Translations under genes and position numbers: made by a program | Shown here: piece after piece, positions 16,867-26,080 of the stretch | Layout of the letters: every line of letters begins with the position of its first letter | Numbering within the stretch: the first letter of the stretch is position 1 | Origin: CAZHRC01 sp964533865 | GTDB taxonomy: Bacteria > Bacillota > Clostridia > Tissierellales > Peptoniphilaceae | DNA length: 64,000 nt | Assembly: GCA_964533865.1 (NCBI GenBank) | Contig: CAZHRC010000010.1 | Coordinates: 3,486 to 67,485 of the forward strand | Reading direction: 5' to 3' | Notes under the pieces: generated by a model | Told to the model about the DNA's origin: nothing | Database searches by the model: none | What the model saw: the letters and a program-made list of their open reading frames with translations, nothing else

Positions 16867-19229
16867 CTTGCCATTTTATGGGTGAGTCGGTCTTTTTCCT
16901 CAGACGCTTTCGCATCGTTAAAACGATCCAGTGTTCCCACCAAGTAGCCTGTAATGCGACGAATCCTTTGAAACTTTGGCCCATCCGATTCCCTGCGACC
17001 ACACTTTGGACAACGCTCATCGATAACTCCGGTGTAACCACACACCGAATCGCGATCGAGTGGGTGGTTGACCGAGCCATACCCTATCCCCGATTCCTTC
17101 ATACAGCGAATGACGCTTTCAAAAGCAGCGATGTTGTTGGAGGGAGCGCCGTCCATTTCAACATAGGTGATATGACCAGCGTTGGTCAACTGATGGTACG
17201 GCGCTTCGATCTGAATCTTTTGATAGGCACCCACTTTATAATACACGGGGACGTGAAAAGAGTTGGTGTAGTAGTCTCGATCGGTCACCCCGGGAATATA
17301 GCCGTATTTTGCTGCATCCAGCCTTACAAAACGCCCCGAGAGCCCTTCTGCCGGCGTGGCGATAAGGGAGAAATTCAAGCCCGTCTCTTCAGCTTTTCTG
17401 TCGGTGAACCCTCTCATAAATTCGACGATTTCCAATCCTTTCAACTGGCTTTCATTGCTCTCGCCGTGGTGAGCCCCAGTCATTGCCACCAAAGCCTCTG
17501 CCAAGCCAATAAACCCGATGGTGAGGGTGCCGTGTTTCAATACCTCTTCAATGGTATCATCTGGACCCATACCTTTCGAATCGAGCCAAATCCCTTGACC
17601 CATTAGAAAGGGGAAGTTTTTCAGCGTTTTTACACCTTGTATGCGAAGTCTATGCAACAATTGCCGACAGATAAGGGCCATGCGCTCCTCGAGTTTAGCG
17701 TAAAACCGATCCCAATCGCCGTGGGATTCCAGTCCGATCCGAGGTAGGTTTACCGAGGTAAAACTCAAATTCCCTCTTCCACAAGTCACCTCTCGCGATG
17801 GATCGTAGACATTGCCCATCACTCGAGTGCGGCAACCCATATAGGCCACCTCAGAGTTATAGTCCCCTTTCTTGTAGTATTGAGCATTGAACGGAGCATC
17901 TAGGAAACTAAAATTGGGAAAAAGACGCTCAGATGATGTGATCATTGCCAATTGGAACAAATCGTAATTCGGATCTTCCTCCTCGTAGTTTACGCCTTCC
18001 TTCACCTTGAAGATTTGAACAGGAAAAATTGCCGTCTCACTGTTGCCTAAACCTCGCCTTGTCGCTTGTAATAAGTTCTTAATCACGAGCCGACCGGCTT
18101 CGGAAGTATCCGTTCCGTAGTTCACTGAACTAAAAGGCACCTGAGCGCCAGCTCTCGAATTCATCGTGTTCAAGTTATGGATAAATGCCTCCATCGCCTG
18201 GTAAGTCTCGCGATCCACATCTCGGTAGGCGTCGCGAAGTATTGCCCGTGCTAAATAATCCCAACGTTTTTCCGCGTCAGCCTCTTCAAGGGATAAAAAC
18301 CAATCTCGAAGCGCCTTTTCCAAATCCGATTTCCGATCAAGGAAGAGCGACTCTTTACGATCCTCTAAAAAAGCCTCGGCTTTCTCTTTTGCAACAGCCC
18401 AAGCTCTATCCTCATCGTAACCGCAAAGGACGATCAAGTGTTGCTCTAGCGTACGAACCAAGTGGGACTTCACCGCCTTTTTCCAGGAGGCATCCACGCC
18501 AGGCGCCATAGCATAGTCAAAATGTGGCACCGACTGGCCGCCGTGCATCTCGTTTTGATTCGCTTGAATCGCGATACACGCCAATGCCGAATAGCTTTGA
18601 ATGCTGTTGGGTTTTCTCAAATACCCATGACCTGTGGAAAATCCGTTGTTGAACAACTCAATCAAATCAATTTGACAGCACGTTTGAGTCAATAAGTAAA
18701 AATCCTTATCGTGAATGTGAATCTCGCCAACCCGATGGGCTTCCTCCATGTCTTCTGGCAAAATATACTTGTCGACAAAGTGTTTAGACCCTTCCGACCC
18801 GTATTTCAACATGGTTCCCATCGCCGTATTCGCGTCGATATTGGCGTTTTCACGTTTCATATCCACATCAGAAGCATCGGCAAAGCTGATTTCCTTATAT
18901 AGTTGCATCAAATCCTGTTGTGCTCGCCTTCTTCTATTGTGATCGGCGCGATAGAGGATGTAGGCCTTTGCCGTATAACCGTATCCAAAAATGATCAGCC
19001 CCTGTTCCACCGTGTCTTGAACGTGCTCCACCGTGGGTACCGACTGAGCCGGTAATTGAGCGAGGACGTGACTGGTCACCGCATCGATGGCACTTTGGCT
19101 CATGGTCTCTTCCTCTGTCGCCATCGCCGCCTTGGCGATCGCATTTCGAATCTTAAACCCATCAAAGGGCATCACTGTGCCATCTCGTTTGATGACCGAC
19201 ACAGGGTAGTTCACTAACGTTACAGACAT
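16863..19229 (-). CDS. nrdD: Anaerobic (class III) ribonucleoside-triphosphate reductase
   Basis: 788 aa. Makes dNTPs under anoxia with a glycyl radical and formate as reductant. Residues about 8-95 form an ATP-cone regulatory domain (IKRDGTVMPFDGFKI). Near the carboxyl end is the zinc-binding CGYTGVIDERCPKCG, followed by the glycyl radical segment RRITGYLVGTLDRFN. Length and order fit NrdD. The ATG follows AGGAGGAG. The leader contains a cobalamin riboswitch, so expression should fall when B12 is plentiful. It is the first gene of an nrdDG operon. Confidence 0.96.
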   Translation of the reverse strand: MSVTLVNYPVSVIKRDGTVMPFDGFKIRNAIAKAAMATEEETMSQSAIDAVTSHVLAQLPAQSVPTVEHVQDTVEQGLIIFGYGYTAKAYILYRADHNRRRRAQQDLMQLYKEISFADASDVDMKRENANIDANTAMGTMLKYGSEGSKHFVDKYILPEDMEEAHRVGEIHIHDKDFYLLTQTCCQIDLIELFNNGFSTGHGYLRKPNSIQSYSALACIAIQANQNEMHGGQSVPHFDYAMAPGVDASWKKAVKSHLVRTLEQHLIVLCGYDEDRAWAVAKEKAEAFLEDRKESLFLDRKSDLEKALRDWFLSLEEADAEKRWDYLARAILRDAYRDVDRETYQAMEAFIHNLNTMNSRAGAQVPFSSVNYGTDTSEAGRLVIKNLLQATRRGLGNSETAIFPVQIFKVKEGVNYEEEDPNYDLFQLAMITSSERLFPNFSFLDAPFNAQYYKKGDYNSEVAYMGCRTRVMGNVYDPSREVTCGRGNLSFTSVNLPRIGLESHGDWDRFYAKLEERMALICRQLLHRLRIQGVKTLKNFPFLMGQGIWLDSKGMGPDDTIEEVLKHGTLTIGFIGLAEALVAMTGAHHGESNESQLKGLEIVEFMRGFTDRKAEETGLNFSLIATPAEGLSGRFVRLDAAKYGYIPGVTDRDYYTNSFHVPVYYKVGAYQKIQIEAPYHQLTNAGHITYVEMDGAPSNNIAAFESVIRCMKESGIGYGSVNHPLDRDSVCGYTGVIDERCPKCGRRESDGPKFQRIRRITGYLVGTLDRFNDAKASEEKDRLTHKMAR

Positions 19230-19259
19230 AAAAAAAACTCCTCCTAAAAATAGAGAAGC

Positions 19260-19505
19260 AAAAAAAGAGTGTGACTCTCATTCGCTCCGTTGGCAATCTT
19301 CCGTTACTCGGGCGTGCACCTAACAAGCACCTCTCGTCAGGGCCACAAGGCAAGTCTTCTGGCTCAGAGCACCACTCATCGACCCTTCCCGGTTTCCCAG
19401 TGGACCATCTCGATGAACAAACTCTTTACAGCGGCGGGACCGCACAGGTTTTTCACCTGTTTCCTTTAGCGACGCATCCGTCGCACCTTGTAGAAAACAT
19501 TCTAT
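19260..19505 (-). ncRNA. Cobalamin (B12) riboswitch upstream of nrdDG
   Basis: Minus-strand leader shows the B12-element series in order: AACAGGTGAAAAACCTGTGC, GGTCCCGCCGCTGTAA (about 19430-19445), the B12-box-like TCCACTGGGAAACCGGGAAGG, then GAGTGG and GCCAGAAGACTTGCC (about 19350-19365). Downstream is a short terminator, AGAGT-GTG-ACTCT plus T7 (19260-19278), ahead of the nrdD ribosome site. With cobalamin bound, transcription should stop. The aptamer limits are estimated by eye. Confidence 0.9.
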
Positions 19506-19517
19506 TAACTACCACAT

Positions 19518-19546
19518 ATAGTATCACATAGTCTAACAACGTACAA
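19518..19546 (-). promoter_or_regulatory. Promoter of the nrdDG operon
   Basis: Minus strand: -35 TTGTAC (19541-19546), 17-bp spacer, -10 TACTAT (19518-19523), just upstream of the riboswitch. Confidence 0.55.
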
Positions 19547-19584
19547 TACCTAGTTTGTATGCTCCACATCACCCATTTACTTTA

Positions 19585-19619
19585 TAGGCGGAGCACGCCA
19601 CATCCGCCCGCTCCGCCTA
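19585..19619 (-). terminator. Hairpin after the GNAT acetyltransferase gene
   Basis: Perfect 10-bp arms TAGGCGGAGC and GCTCCGCCTA, 18 bp beyond the acetyltransferase stop on the minus strand. The T-tract is poor, so efficiency is uncertain. Confidence 0.55.
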
Positions 19620-19636
19620 GTTAATCTTCTTATCCC

Positions 19637-19924
19637 CTACCGCCTTCCGCCGCTAAGTACATCAGCGTAGTTGTCGTTTCTCTCAAATTCTTTCTTTGCA
19701 AATGGGCATAAGGGAATTATTTTCACCCCAACATTTCTAGCTTCTTCCACCACCGCTTTCACCAACTTCTGCGCGATTTGTTGACCTCGATGAGTCTCGG
19801 CCACTTGAGTATGGTCGATAATCCAAATCTTTTCCGATGGCGAAAACGAGCATTCTCCAACTTCTAAAGTGCCATCATAAGCCGCTGAGCGGTTCTTCTC
19901 CTGTTCAAAAGCGATTGTTACCAT
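19637..19924 (-). CDS. Small GNAT-like N-acetyltransferase (YjdJ type)
   Basis: 95 aa single-domain GNAT. The acetyl-CoA-binding turn is in THRGQQIAQKLVKAV near residues 44-58, and the carboxyl-terminal IIPLCPFAKKEFERN is the hallmark of the short YjdJ/human GNAT-like family (PF14542). AGGAGG lies 7 nt before the ATG. It is a single gene lying between the nrdDG leader and the ABC importer and has its own downstream hairpin. The acceptor substrate is not known for most members. Confidence 0.85.
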   Translation of the reverse strand: MVTIAFEQEKNRSAAYDGTLEVGECSFSPSEKIWIIDHTQVAETHRGQQIAQKLVKAVVEEARNVGVKIIPLCPFAKKEFERNDNYADVLSGGRR

Positions 19925-20157
19925 CCTATGACCTCCTGTTTTTTGTTTGTTACCTTATCCATACCCTTTTTTCAGCGCTAGGGCTTCAATCTATCGGCAG
20001 AAAACGAAGTATGACGCTTCCCTAATTACACCCCATCCACATCAGTGATTGAACTCTTTTTAGTTTATCTAAAGTTTACTTTCTTCTGCTTTGGATTTAA
20101 TAGACTCCCCTTACAATGATGTTGACCTTTCAGAAAGGTACAAAAAGGAGGAATGAT

Positions 20158-21492
20158 ATGAACACATTACTTAAAAAGGGAATACTTGCAGCGCTATGTC
20201 TTCTGCTCGTCGCTTGCGGACAAACTGAAACCAAAACAGAAACCAACGTCGTTGAAACAAAACCAGCCACTTCTGTACAATCCGAAACGCCAACCGCCAA
20301 AGGTGAGAAGGTTAAAATCCAGTATTGGCATCGCAACTCGGATAACATTGGCGGATTGACCATTGTTGAATTAGTCACTAAATTTAACGCTTCTCAAGAC
20401 GACATCGAGGTCGAAGCCGTGTTTAATGCCGGAGAATACCAAGGCTTGATGCAAAATCTTCAGGCAGAAGTCGCCGCCGGCAACGAACCCCCTGCTATCA
20501 CCATGATCGGTTGGTCCTATTTAGATTATTTCAAGGCGAACTTTGGCTATGTGGAACCTCAAACCGTTATCAACAGAAGCTTTCCTGAAGATGCTAAGTT
20601 CCTCGATAGCAAATTCGATCCTGCCATGCTGAATTTAGCCAAACTCGACGGCGAACAAGTTGGCCTTCCCGTATCCGTCAGCGTACCTATTCTCTACCTG
20701 AACAAAGGCTTACTCGAGCAAGCGGGTATTACACCAGAGTCCCTCACTTCCTGGGAAGCGGTAGCGAGCGCTGCTGCTAAAGTCAAAGAATCCACTGGTA
20801 AATACGGTCTCTACATCAACGAGTCGCCAGATAACTGGAACGTTCAGCAAATGATCGATAGCAATGGCGCAAATGTCATCAAAGACGGAAAAGCAGCATT
20901 TGCAAGCGATGGCGCTGTGTCCGCTTACCAACTTTATCAAGACATGGTCAAAAACGGCAGCGCCCTTCACGTCAAAACCGATGAAGGACAACAAGCCTTT
21001 ATGACTGGCGATGTCGCCATGGGACACATTTCAATCGCTAGCCGCACCAATCTTTCCAAAAATGCTAATTTCGTAGTCACCGGCGTACCTGCGCCAGCTT
21101 TTGAAGGCAAAGAACTCAGCGTTCCGGCAGGAGGAGCTTTCCTTGCTATCACCGCCAAAGATGAAGTCATGCAAAACGCCGCATGGAAGTTTATGAAATT
21201 TTTATACGAACCTGAAAACGTGGCTGCTTGGACTATGGGCACTGGCTACGTCCCTACGACAACAGATGCCTACGACAACAGCCCTGAACTAAAAGCCCTC
21301 ATCGACAGCGATTCCATGATGCAAGCCGCCTACAAAGAAATTCCAAGTTTAAAACCATGGGGCGCTTTCCCAGGATCTTCAGGACTTCAAGCAGAGCAAA
21401 GACTCCTCGATCTTCGCGATGAAATCCTCGGCGGCGCACCGGTGAAAGAAACCCTTGAACGTTACCAAGAAGAGATTAACCAATCCTTGTAA
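20158..21492 (+). CDS. Carbohydrate ABC transporter substrate-binding lipoprotein (importer 1)
   Basis: 444 aa from the ATG behind AAGGAGG; an in-frame ATG at 20116 has no ribosome site. The signal peptide ends at the lipobox LLVAC near residue 20. The mature protein is a family 1 (UgpB/MalE-like) binding protein: KIQYWHRNSDNIGG near the start, the hinge segment VAAGNEPPAITMIGWSYLDY, and GGAFLAITAKDEVMQNAAWKFM in the carboxyl lobe. It captures a sugar-like ligand outside the cell. It is first in a six-gene operon with its own permeases, ATPase, isomerase and regulator. The ligand is unknown; the isomerase suggests a sugar or polyol. Confidence 0.92.
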   Translation: MNTLLKKGILAALCLLLVACGQTETKTETNVVETKPATSVQSETPTAKGEKVKIQYWHRNSDNIGGLTIVELVTKFNASQDDIEVEAVFNAGEYQGLMQNLQAEVAAGNEPPAITMIGWSYLDYFKANFGYVEPQTVINRSFPEDAKFLDSKFDPAMLNLAKLDGEQVGLPVSVSVPILYLNKGLLEQAGITPESLTSWEAVASAAAKVKESTGKYGLYINESPDNWNVQQMIDSNGANVIKDGKAAFASDGAVSAYQLYQDMVKNGSALHVKTDEGQQAFMTGDVAMGHISIASRTNLSKNANFVVTGVPAPAFEGKELSVPAGGAFLAITAKDEVMQNAAWKFMKFLYEPENVAAWTMGTGYVPTTTDAYDNSPELKALIDSDSMMQAAYKEIPSLKPWGAFPGSSGLQAEQRLLDLRDEILGGAPVKETLERYQEEINQSL

Positions 21493-21525
21493 TTCAACCG
21501 CTTTTACGTTTATCATACCACCGAT

Positions 21526-21546
21526 AAGGGCGCTTGCGCCCTTTTC
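21526..21546 (+). terminator. Intra-operon hairpin after the binding-protein gene
   Basis: Arms AAGGGCGC and GCGCCCTT separated by TT, followed by TTCTC. It would partly stop transcription, giving more binding protein than permease, as is common in ABC operons. Confidence 0.7.
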
Positions 21547-21567
21547 TCATTTACAAAGGAGTAGTTT

Positions 21568-22455
21568 ATGAACCGTTCCCTGAAAGATCACCAAACGGGA
21601 CTCATCTTATTGGCCCCTGCGGCCGTCATCTTTTTTATTTTCGTTCTCATCCCTTTGGCATACACTCTTTACCTGAGTTTTTTTGACTGGAATATGGTGG
21701 CACCAAAGAAGACTTTTGTAGGACTCAATAACTACATACAAGTCCTATCGGATCCACAGCTACAAAAGATCCTTGGCAACACCCTGTTCTACATCGTGCT
21801 GTTGTTGGCGATAAACTTTGTCGTCCCATATATTTTCGCCTTCGTTCTACACCACATCCTTCGACGTTTCCAAAATGTGTTTAAAGTCGGCTTTTTCTTG
21901 CCCGCCTTTATTTCGTTGGTGGTGGGTTCCGTCATTTTCACTTGGTTGCTCAATCCAGTCAGCGGGCCCATATCTATCATCGCTGGATGGATCGGCGTCA
22001 AACTCCCCTTTTGGTCCACCACAGAAGGCGTGGTCATCGTCGTCATCAGCCTTATCACCTCTTGGAAAGTCTTTGGCTACAACTTCATCACCTTGTATGC
22101 CGCTGTGACCGGTGTATCCCCTGAAATCATCGAAGCAGCTCGGCTAGATGATATTCCAATGCACCGTATTTTTACAGACATCGTCATCCCTGCAACCAGT
22201 TCATCTGGTATCTACATCATGATTATGACCATCGTTCAAGGGCTACAATTCGTCTATACCCTGATCAATGTCATCACCAAGGGAGGACCTAATAGCGGCA
22301 GCGCCAACTTGATCTACGAAGCCTATCGTCAGGCATTTATCGTGTTTAAAACCGGTCGCTCCTCTGCGATTTCAATCCTCACTTTGATCCTGTTTGGCTT
22401 ATTGCTCGCCCTGGAATTTCATTTCGTCGAGAGGAAGGTGTTCTATGAAAACTAA
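21568..22455 (+). CDS. Sugar ABC transporter permease, MalF/UgpA type (importer 1)
   Basis: 295 aa, about six membrane helices. The cytoplasmic coupling loop has the EAA motif ITLYAAVTGVSPEIIEAARLDDIP near residues 170-195. AAAGGAG precedes the ATG. Its last 11 bp overlap the next permease. It pairs with that protein to form the membrane channel for the substrate captured by the preceding lipoprotein. Confidence 0.93.
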   Translation: MNRSLKDHQTGLILLAPAAVIFFIFVLIPLAYTLYLSFFDWNMVAPKKTFVGLNNYIQVLSDPQLQKILGNTLFYIVLLLAINFVVPYIFAFVLHHILRRFQNVFKVGFFLPAFISLVVGSVIFTWLLNPVSGPISIIAGWIGVKLPFWSTTEGVVIVVISLITSWKVFGYNFITLYAAVTGVSPEIIEAARLDDIPMHRIFTDIVIPATSSSGIYIMIMTIVQGLQFVYTLINVITKGGPNSGSANLIYEAYRQAFIVFKTGRSSAISILTLILFGLLLALEFHFVERKVFYEN

Positions 22456-23269
22456 ACGCTCCACCGGGCTCATCTGGTCCATCCTCTTTTGGGTGATCTT
22501 GATTATCCTCATCTATCCCGTTCTCTTCTCTGTGGGCACTTCCTTTAAATCCATGAGTGAAATGTTCACCAACGTGATAAGTTTCATTCCACTAGAACCC
22601 ACCACCGCCAATTACACCTCGTTGTTTGAGCGCTTACCCATCCTTCGCATCACCATGAACACCTTCACCATCGCTACCAGTGTGACGATATTGAAACTGT
22701 TGACGAGTTTCTTAGCGGCTTATTCCTTCGTTTATTTTCGAGTAAAACACCATAAGCGTATCTATTTTCTATTTATCGCCACGATTTTTATTCCCTTTAC
22801 TGTGACCATGATACCCAACTTTATCATGCTGTCAAAAATCGGATTCAACGATCGCATATGGGGTGTCATCCTCCCTCAAATCGCTGATGCCACAGGGATA
22901 CTCCTACTCAATCAAGCGATGCGAACCATCCCCTCTTCTCTGATTGAAGTCGCTCAACTTGATGATATCGGACATCGTCATATCATGACTGACATCGTCC
23001 TTCCCATCGTCCGTCCACAAATCACATCGAGCGGTATATGGTTTTTTGTCAGCTCTTGGAACGAATTTGTCTGGCCCAACCTTATGCTCAAATCCACCGA
23101 ACGTTACACTCTCCCCCTTGCGCTACAAATGTTCATCAGCGCCGAAGCGGGCACGGACTTGGCTGTCTCCATGGCAGTGGCCGTCATCACCATGATCGTA
23201 CCTCTAAGCCTTTACCTCATTTTCCAAAAACAAATCATTGGGACATTTACCTCTTCAGGTATCAAATAG
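22445..23269 (+). CDS. Sugar ABC transporter permease, MalG/UgpE type (importer 1)
   Basis: 274 aa. Start chosen at 22445, which has GAGGAAGG upstream and overlaps the preceding permease by 11 bp; the frame extends further back without a better site. About six helices, with the EAA loop SLIEVAQLDDIGHRHIMTDI near residue 170. Ends IFQKQIIGTFTSSGIK, the usual tail of MalG-type permeases. Second half of the importer 1 channel. Confidence 0.93.
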   Translation: MKTKRSTGLIWSILFWVILIILIYPVLFSVGTSFKSMSEMFTNVISFIPLEPTTANYTSLFERLPILRITMNTFTIATSVTILKLLTSFLAAYSFVYFRVKHHKRIYFLFIATIFIPFTVTMIPNFIMLSKIGFNDRIWGVILPQIADATGILLLNQAMRTIPSSLIEVAQLDDIGHRHIMTDIVLPIVRPQITSSGIWFFVSSWNEFVWPNLMLKSTERYTLPLALQMFISAEAGTDLAVSMAVAVITMIVPLSLYLIFQKQIIGTFTSSGIK

Positions 23270-23277
23270 GAGAAACT

Positions 23278-24417
23278 ATGAATCGTACAAAAGATATTAC
23301 ATTTATTAATGTGAAGAAAGCCTACGGTGAAAATACTGTTATCGATAACCTAAACCTTGAGATCCGAGATGGAGAACGCCTCGTCCTACTTGGACCATCC
23401 GGTTGTGGAAAGTCTACGACCTTACGTATGATCGCCGGTTTTGAAGAGATCACTTCTGGTGAACTGTATATGCGCGGTGAAAAAGTAAACGACCTCCCCA
23501 GCGGAAAACGCAATGTGTCGATGGTGTTTCAAAACTATGCCCTTTATCCCCATATGACCGTAGAGCAAAACATCACCTACGGTTTGCGTCGCCACCACAT
23601 CGAAAAAAGCGTTATCGAAGATCGCCTAAAAAAGGCAGCAGATAATTTAGAGTTATCCAACTACCTGACGCGTAAACCCGCACAGCTATCTGGTGGTCAG
23701 CGCCAAAGGGTTGCCCTCGCGCGAGCTTTGGTCAAGCGATCGGATTATATCCTTCTCGATGAACCCTTATCCAATCTCGATGCTAAGCTTCGGGTTACTG
23801 CTCGTCAACAATTGGTGTTTCTTCACGAGATGTTTAAACAAACCTTCATCTACGTCACACACGACCAAGAAGAAGCCATGACCCTAGCCGGCCGCATATG
23901 CCTGATGAGAAATGGTAAAATTCAAATGATCGATACCCCGCAACGCATTTACAATTATCCCTCCAATGTTTTTGTTGCAAACTTTATCGGTAATCCGGGT
24001 ACCAATATCTTTGAAGCCGAGTTTATCGATGACCATTTATACATTGAAGGTTATCCCATGAAAATCGACCGTCAATGGATGGATTTAATTCGAAAACACG
24101 GCACCAACCAACTCAGCTGCGGTATGCGCGCCGAACACATCCGGTTGCATTTAAACCCTTTCGAAGGGGCTCTTATGGGAAAAATCCTTTATATCGAAGA
24201 TTTGGGCAAAAACTTCCGCGTCTCCATTGAGGTCAACGGAAAGAATTTTTGGGTTCTTTCCAGCCGCACCTTCTGGAAACGCGACCAGAACGTCTACTTC
24301 TCTCCAGATCAAAATCGCATGTACCTATTTGACCGTAACACCGAGGAATCCATCGGATTTCCCGCAGTAGAAATTCAACAATCAGAAGGAGTTCAAAGCG
24401 ATGCGCTACTACATTAG
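23278..24417 (+). CDS. Sugar ABC transporter ATPase, UgpC/MsmX type (importer 1)
   Basis: 379 aa from the ATG behind AGGAGA, 8 bp after the permease. Walker A GPSGCGKST near residue 40, Q-loop VFQNYALYPHM, signature LSGGQRQR, Walker B YILLDEPLSNLD and switch THDQEEAM are all intact. The carboxyl-terminal 130 residues form the OB-like MalK/UgpC regulatory domain. It powers importer 1. Its end overlaps the isomerase gene by 17 bp. Confidence 0.94.
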   Translation: MNRTKDITFINVKKAYGENTVIDNLNLEIRDGERLVLLGPSGCGKSTTLRMIAGFEEITSGELYMRGEKVNDLPSGKRNVSMVFQNYALYPHMTVEQNITYGLRRHHIEKSVIEDRLKKAADNLELSNYLTRKPAQLSGGQRQRVALARALVKRSDYILLDEPLSNLDAKLRVTARQQLVFLHEMFKQTFIYVTHDQEEAMTLAGRICLMRNGKIQMIDTPQRIYNYPSNVFVANFIGNPGTNIFEAEFIDDHLYIEGYPMKIDRQWMDLIRKHGTNQLSCGMRAEHIRLHLNPFEGALMGKILYIEDLGKNFRVSIEVNGKNFWVLSSRTFWKRDQNVYFSPDQNRMYLFDRNTEESIGFPAVEIQQSEGVQSDALLH

Positions 24418-25195
24418 TACCAACTTAGACTACAGAGATCTCGACCGATTCATGGCTATTTACGACAATCTTTCGACCCCTTGCGGAATTGAATTGTTGC
24501 TCAACTTCGATCAAGAAGGGTTCTTTGAAACTTACGAACGCCACAAAGAGCATTTTAAATCCCTCGACATGAGTGTTCACGAGCAAATTATGGGGGTTGA
24601 GCACATGCTGTCTCCCAGTGAAAAGGGATATGACACCTCTTGGGAACGATTCATGACAACACTGGAGATGGCTGTGGAAATCGGTGCAAAATCCGTCGTC
24701 TATCACATCAACAATGGCACGACCACAGGGGAGGTTGAGCAAAGGAGAAAACACGCCCTCGTCGAACTCGATCGCGCAAACGCTGAAGCCAAAAAGCGCG
24801 GTCTCGAGCTATTAGTCGAAAACGTAGGCGTCCGCGCTTATGACAACAGCCTCTACATTGAAGAATCTCAGTTCATCACCTTTGCTCGATCCATCGACAA
24901 CCCTATTTTAATTGATGTGGGCCATGCACACGCCAACGGATGGGACCTGGTCAAGCTCATCGCCTCCTTGTCCGACAAAATCGTCTGTTACCACCTCCAC
25001 GACAACGACGGGTTGGACTCCAAAGATTCCCACTATCGCATAAAAAAGGGCACCATCGATTATGATCGTCTACTACAGGCGATAAAAGAGCACACCCCAT
25101 ATGCTGATATCATTATCGAATACGCCCCTGACGAAGCCAATAGCGCCATGCTCGATGAAGACCTTGCCTATCTATCCGAAATCTTGGGGCAATAA
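24401..25195 (+). CDS. Sugar phosphate isomerase/epimerase (AP-endonuclease-2 fold)
   Basis: 264 aa xylose-isomerase-like TIM barrel. Metal ligands of the family are visible: the glutamate in ELLVENVG near residue 143, LIDVGHAHANG near residue 170, KIVCYHLHDNDG near residue 195, and the final IIIEYAP. Such enzymes interconvert ketose/aldose or epimers of sugars and inositols. The 17-bp overlap with the importer ATPase ties it to that uptake system, so it likely acts on the imported sugar. The exact reaction cannot be assigned. Confidence 0.86.
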   Translation: MRYYISTNLDYRDLDRFMAIYDNLSTPCGIELLLNFDQEGFFETYERHKEHFKSLDMSVHEQIMGVEHMLSPSEKGYDTSWERFMTTLEMAVEIGAKSVVYHINNGTTTGEVEQRRKHALVELDRANAEAKKRGLELLVENVGVRAYDNSLYIEESQFITFARSIDNPILIDVGHAHANGWDLVKLIASLSDKIVCYHLHDNDGLDSKDSHYRIKKGTIDYDRLLQAIKEHTPYADIIIEYAPDEANSAMLDEDLAYLSEILGQ

Positions 25196-25196
25196 C

Positions 25197-25886
25197 ATGC
25201 TCTACGACAAAATCAAACGCGAGATCACATCGAGCATTCTCGACAATGAATTTAAGGAAGGAGACAAATTACCTTCGGAACGAGAGCTTTGTGCACGCTT
25301 TAACGTCTCTAAATCCACCGTCCGAGAAGCCCTTCGGTTGTTGCAAACCGAAGGGCTAATCCGCAGCGTAAATGGGGTGGGGAGCTTTGTTAACCGTAGG
25401 CTCCTTCACAATAACCTCAACCGTCTAGCTCCCAATACCCAATGGATCGAATCCGCAGGCTACACCACCTTACTCACCCAAGGAAAAGCCACCCTCGTCA
25501 ACACCAATGAACAATACGCCCAGCGATTGGAACATGACGGCCCTTTTATCGAGCTCAAGCGGATACGCAAAGCTGATGGCATCAACTTGATCTACGCGAT
25601 CAATGTTTTTCCTTACGAGTACGCTCCTAACCTGCTAATCGACACGGTCCAATCCTCGTTAATGCTCTACTTGGAAGAGACTTTAGACATTCGCATTCAC
25701 TATGCCAATACGGAAATTCGATCCACTATGGGAACCACCATGGATAGCGAGGCAAAAACCGTCCTCGACGATCAGTTTCTCATTCTTGACCAAACGTTTT
25801 ATACCATAGAAGATCAGCCCATCTATTTGGGGATTGACTATATGAATACCGCTCACATGGATTTTTCCATACGTCGCGATCGGTAG
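25197..25886 (+). CDS. GntR/HutC-family transcriptional regulator of importer 1
   Basis: 229 aa from the ATG at 25197, one base after the isomerase stop; the longer frame from 25101 lies within that gene. The GntR winged helix-turn-helix covers residues about 3-68 (KLPSERELCARFNVSKSTVREAL). The rest is a UTRA ligand-binding domain. It is the last gene of the importer 1 operon and probably represses it until the sugar or a derivative binds. No operator was identified with confidence before 20158. Confidence 0.92.
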   Translation: MLYDKIKREITSSILDNEFKEGDKLPSERELCARFNVSKSTVREALRLLQTEGLIRSVNGVGSFVNRRLLHNNLNRLAPNTQWIESAGYTTLLTQGKATLVNTNEQYAQRLEHDGPFIELKRIRKADGINLIYAINVFPYEYAPNLLIDTVQSSLMLYLEETLDIRIHYANTEIRSTMGTTMDSEAKTVLDDQFLILDQTFYTIEDQPIYLGIDYMNTAHMDFSIRRDR

Positions 25887-25985
25887 CAAAGATAATGTCT
25901 TCTCGAAGGTTCTTTGCGGCTCTTTTGTCTTGACTCGATCCACTCCTATAATGCTCTACAATAAAGGGCTATCGTTTGGCAGAGG

Positions 25986-26026
25986 GCGCAACGCGAAGCG
26001 TGTTTCACATATGAAGTTGCGCTTTT
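25986..26026 (+). terminator. Hairpin terminator of the importer 1 operon
   Basis: Arms GCGCAAC and GTTGCGC around a 23-nt loop followed by TTTT, about 100 bp past the GntR stop. The large loop makes it only moderately convincing. Confidence 0.5.
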
Positions 26027-26080
26027 ACAGTGAAGGGTCAAGAGCGTGAAGATCAACGGCGTTAAGGTCAATGATTGAGG

